Origin: Nitrospira sp.
GTDB taxonomy: Bacteria > Nitrospirota > Nitrospiria > Nitrospirales > Nitrospiraceae
Length of the DNA stretch: 64,000 bases
Reading direction: 5' to 3'
Assembly (NCBI GenBank): GCA_031315995.1
Contig: JALDRG010000002.1
Span: 62,001-126,000, forward strand
The notes under the pieces are model-generated. The model made no database searches and was not told the DNA's origin. It was given only the letters and a program-made list of their open reading frames with translations. Shown one piece after another: positions 61,099 to 64,000 of this stretch; position 1 is the stretch's first letter; each line of letters opens with the position of its first letter. Made by a program: the position numbers and the translations under genes.

Positions 61099-64000
61099 TC
61101 ACCCCAATGGCTCACCCGCGACCTGTGTCGGTGATGGCGCAGTCTCCTGCGCCGGCAAAGGACGGACCGGCTCATTCCGGCGACCACCGATCCACAGATA
61201 ATACAACACCGGAATGACGATCAGCGTGAGCACGGTCGAAGCGCCCACGCCGAACAACAGCGAGACGGCCAGCCCTTGAAAGATCGGATCGAGAATAATG
61301 ACAAAGGCGCCGACCATCAGCGCCGCGGCCGTCAGCAGAATGGGACGGGTTCGGATCGCTCCCGCGCGAATGACCGCCTCAAGCAGCGCCACCCCCTCGG
61401 CCTCCTGATGCTGGATGAAATCGACCAAGAGGATCGAGTTCCGCACGATGATGCCCGCGAGCGCGATAAATCCGATCATCGAGGTGGCCGTGAAATAGGA
61501 CCCGGTGAGCCAATGGCCGGGAAGGATCCCGATCAAGGTGAGCGGGATGGGCGCCATGATGACGACGGGGGTTAGGAAGGATTGGAACTGCGCCACGATC
61601 AGCAAATAGATCAGCACCAGCGCCACCGCGAACGCGATGCCCATGTCACGAAACGTTTCATAGGTAATATGCCACTCGCCGTCCCACTTCATCCCGAACC
61701 GCTGCTCCGACCAGGGTTGCACGGCATATTCCTGCGCCAAGACATAACCTTCGGGGAGCATCATGTGATCCAGTTTCTTGCCGATCCCCATCACGCCGTA
61801 GACCGGGCTCTCGCCCTTGTCCGGTCCCGTTCCACCGACATCCGCAATGACATAGACGACCGGCTTCTGATTCTTGTGATAGATCGCCTTTTCCCTGACG
61901 GTCTGCTCCACCCGGATGAGTTCCGAGAGGGGCACCATGTGACCGGCGGTCGTGCGTAGCGAGATCTCCCCAAGATGTTCTAACCCCGTCCGTTCGATGA
62001 TGGGAAGACGGAGACGCACCTGCACCGGCCGTTTCTCGGTGGGAATGTGCACCAGGCCGACGTCGGCACCTTCCAGTGCCAGCCGCAACGTCCTGACGAT
62101 TTCCTCCGAAGGAATCCCGGCCAACGCGGCCTTCGCGCGATCGACCGTGAAGACATACTTAATCTGGTCCGCTTCGAGGTAATCATCGACATCCACGACA
62201 CCGGCCGTCGTTTCAAACAACCCGCGCACGTCGCGAGCGATCTCGATCTGTCGATCGTAGTCGGGCCCATAGATCTCGGCGACCAGCACGGATTGCACGG
62301 GCGGCCCGGGCGGCACCTCCAGCACTTTCACATTCGCGCCGTAAGGCCGTCCGATCTCTTGCACCGCGGGACGAATCCGCTGCGCGATGTCATGACTTTG
62401 CGCCTGTCGCCGTTCTTTGGCCACCAAGTTGATCTGAATGTCGGCCTCGTAGGGTTGATCGCGCAAATAGTAATGGCGCACGAGTCCGTTAAAATTGAAG
62501 GGGGCCGCCGTGCCGACATAGGCCTGGTAATCACGCAACTCAGGGATCGTGCGGACGTACTGGGTCAATGCCTTGGTCACCCGCGCCGTTTCCTCCAGCG
62601 TCGTCCCCTCCGGCATGTCGATCACCAGCTGCAGTTCGCTCTTGTTGTCGAACGGCAGCATCTTCACCACCACGGAACGGGTCGAGAACAGGGCGACCGA
62701 ACCGACCAGCAGCAGCGCGATAATCCCCAGCACCAGATAAGCCATCACGGGATGGGACAGGACCGGCGCCAAGAGCCGTTGATACACCCGATAGCTCCAA
62801 CTTCCCTCGAAGGATTCATGGTCCACCCCGGACATGTGTACACCGGGGCGATAACAGGTCTGGCAGAACCAGGGAATGACGATGAACGCCACCAGCAGCG
62901 ACACAAACATGGCAATCGACGCATTCACCGGAATCGGCCGCATGTAAGGCCCCATCAAACCGGACACAAACGCCATGGGCAGGAGCGCGGCGATCACGGT
63001 CAAGGTCGCGAGAATGGTCGGATTGCCGACTTCATCGACCGCAAACAGGGACGCTTCCCGGTGCGGACGGAGTCGGAGCGTCAGATGCCGGTACGTATTC
63101 TCCACCACCACGATGGCATCATCGACGAGAATGCCGATGGAAAAGATCAACGCAAACAACGTCACGCGATTGATGCTGTACCCGATGAGCATGGAAATAA
63201 ACAGCGTGAGCGCGAGCGTGAGCGGAATCGCGATCGACACGACGAGCGCGGGGCGGAGGCCCAGTGCCAATCCGAGAAAGATCACGACGGCCACGACCGC
63301 GATCAAGAGGTGCCAGAGCAGCTCATTGGCTTTTTCATCGGCGGTTTCGCCGTAATCGCGGGTCACGGTGACCTGCACATCGGCGGGGATCAGGGTCCCT
63401 TTCATCTCCTCGACCTTCCGAATGACATCCCGGGCGATCGTCACGGCGTTGGTGCCGGCCTGCTTGGCGATCGCCACCGTCACGGCGGGAGATTCGCGAG
63501 ACGCCCCCGCGCCGTCGCCACCGGTGCCGAACCACACGTACTGGTTGGTTTCGCTGGGTCCGTCGGTCACCTCAGCCACCTGACGAAGATACACGGGCCG
63601 TTGCTCGTTCACGCCGACGACGAGTCCATCCAGATCTTCCTTCGAACGGATGAATCGGCCCGTCTCCACCAGAAAACTTTCGTTCCGGCTTTCGAAACGG
63701 CCGGTCGGCAACGCGAGGTTTTCTCCTTGAATCACGCTCGCAACTCCCAACGGCGTCAAGCCGTAGGCTTTGAGGCGCGAGGGATCGATCTGCACACGCA
63801 ACTCGCGGCCACGGCCTCCCACCACGAAACCGCCCGCGGTGCCGGGGATCTTCTTCGCATCTTCCAAGACCTGATCGCCCAGTTGCCGTAGCTGATAATC
63901 CGTATATCGCTCGCTCGACAGGGTCAGCGTAACGATCGGGACATCATTGACATCCCGCGGCTTCACCAGAAACGGCTCGGCCCCCGGCGGCAGCAAATCC
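61099..64000 (-). CDS. RND-family efflux pump, N-terminus outside the window
   Basis: The - strand frame enters from the right edge and ends at 61099, leaving about 967 visible residues. The proton-relay helix IV is seen in SIGILVDDAIVVVENTYRHL (tandem Asp). Two periplasmic porter halves and two groups of helices are present, with VNASIAMFVSLLVAF and, at the end, the IIVRNSILLVDFIQHQEAEG motif of the second half. It belongs to the AcrB/MexF-like or HME pumps; the substrate is open. A fusion protein gene is probably upstream, beyond the window. Confidence 0.92.
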   Translation of the reverse strand, partial: DLLPPGAEPFLVKPRDVNDVPIVTLTLSSERYTDYQLRQLGDQVLEDAKKIPGTAGGFVVGGRGRELRVQIDPSRLKAYGLTPLGVASVIQGENLALPTGRFESRNESFLVETGRFIRSKEDLDGLVVGVNEQRPVYLRQVAEVTDGPSETNQYVWFGTGGDGAGASRESPAVTVAIAKQAGTNAVTIARDVIRKVEEMKGTLIPADVQVTVTRDYGETADEKANELLWHLLIAVVAVVIFLGLALGLRPALVVSIAIPLTLALTLFISMLIGYSINRVTLFALIFSIGILVDDAIVVVENTYRHLTLRLRPHREASLFAVDEVGNPTILATLTVIAALLPMAFVSGLMGPYMRPIPVNASIAMFVSLLVAFIVIPWFCQTCYRPGVHMSGVDHESFEGSWSYRVYQRLLAPVLSHPVMAYLVLGIIALLLVGSVALFSTRSVVVKMLPFDNKSELQLVIDMPEGTTLEETARVTKALTQYVRTIPELRDYQAYVGTAAPFNFNGLVRHYYLRDQPYEADIQINLVAKERRQAQSHDIAQRIRPAVQEIGRPYGANVKVLEVPPGPPVQSVLVAEIYGPDYDRQIEIARDVRGLFETTAGVVDVDDYLEADQIKYVFTVDRAKAALAGIPSEEIVRTLRLALEGADVGLVHIPTEKRPVQVRLRLPIIERTGLEHLGEISLRTTAGHMVPLSELIRVEQTVREKAIYHKNQKPVVYVIADVGGTGPDKGESPVYGVMGIGKKLDHMMLPEGYVLAQEYAVQPWSEQRFGMKWDGEWHITYETFRDMGIAFAVALVLIYLLIVAQFQSFLTPVVIMAPIPLTLIGILPGHWLTGSYFTATSMIGFIALAGIIVRNSILLVDFIQHQEAEGVALLEAVIRAGAIRTRPILLTAAALMVGAFVIILDPIFQGLAVSLLFGVGASTVLTLIVIPVLYYLWIGGRRNEPVRPLPAQETAPSPTQVAGEPLG

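Noticed and set aside
62047..63891. 614-aa + strand frame
   Set aside because: It lies fully antisense to the conserved RND pump and has the His/Arg/Asp-rich composition of a shadow frame in GC-rich DNA, with no domain.
1..64000. Search for tRNA, rRNA, CRISPR arrays, insertion sequences and att sites
   Set aside because: By eye I found no tRNA-like arm pattern, no regularly spaced repeats, no transposase and no integrase. A tRNAscan or repeat search would be needed to exclude them fully.

Overview
The window looks like a chromosomal segment of a GC-rich, chemolithotrophic, Gram-negative bacterium. The best fit is a Nitrospira-like nitrite or ammonia oxidiser. This is an inference from gene content, not from a marker gene: 16 proteins carry 26 CxxCH haem-binding motifs, and there are a b6-type cytochrome b fused to cytochrome c, a Rieske protein, two sulfite-oxidase-family molybdoenzymes, PPK2, an Mla system and tripartite efflux systems. 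I saw no rRNA, tRNA, CRISPR array, integrase or transposase, so there is no direct phylogenetic marker and no sign of a recent mobile element.

Layout. At 1-4.6 kb (+ strand) lie the end of a CbpM-like chaperone modulator and a compact pyruvate dehydrogenase operon (E1 alpha, E1 beta, E2) whose last two genes encode an acyl carrier protein and an RlaP-like nucleotidyltransferase; no E3 gene is present. At 4.8-14.2 kb are a cupredoxin (- strand) and then a + strand stress block: Hsp20, a 49-aa membrane peptide, a phosphoribosyltransferase, a zinc-ribbon protein, an NTF2-like protein, UspA, a monohaem cytochrome, a thioredoxin-fold/DsbD-like membrane protein and a GNAT/acyl-CoA-synthetase fusion.

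At 14.3-35.3 kb nearly everything is on the - strand and forms a redox island. It holds: (a) a six-gene operon with a cytochrome c'-like lipoprotein, hemerythrin, dihaem cytochrome, membrane cytochrome b-like protein, pentahaem cytochrome and a protein of unknown function; (b) TrxC, a cytochrome, a K+ channel and PPK2; (c) a tightly coupled set of OsmC, sulfite-oxidase-like molybdoenzyme, dihaem cytochrome, tetrahaem cytochrome and DsrE, next to a TsdA-like thiosulfate dehydrogenase; (d) a SoxC/SoxD-like pair; (e) a Rieske/cytochrome bc complex with small cytochromes around it. The simplest reading is a periplasmic sulfur and electron-transfer hub that feeds cytochrome c pools. A truncated ZIP transporter and a frameshifted small ORF are decayed pieces inside it.

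At 35.7-45.7 kb is housekeeping and stress material: YbaK-like deacylase, a second OsmC, an acetolactate-synthase-like enzyme, Rnk, a second tandem UspA, a sugar nucleotidyltransferase, an OmpR/EnvZ-type two-component pair and a VIT-family membrane protein. At 45.7-64 kb are envelope systems, all on the - strand: an Mla-type lipid transport operon, a bactofilin-like membrane protein preceded by the relic C-terminus of an ABC-2 permease, a GT39-type glycosyltransferase, another cytochrome, and a YbhGFSR-like ABC exporter with its own TolC next to an RND pump that runs off the right edge.
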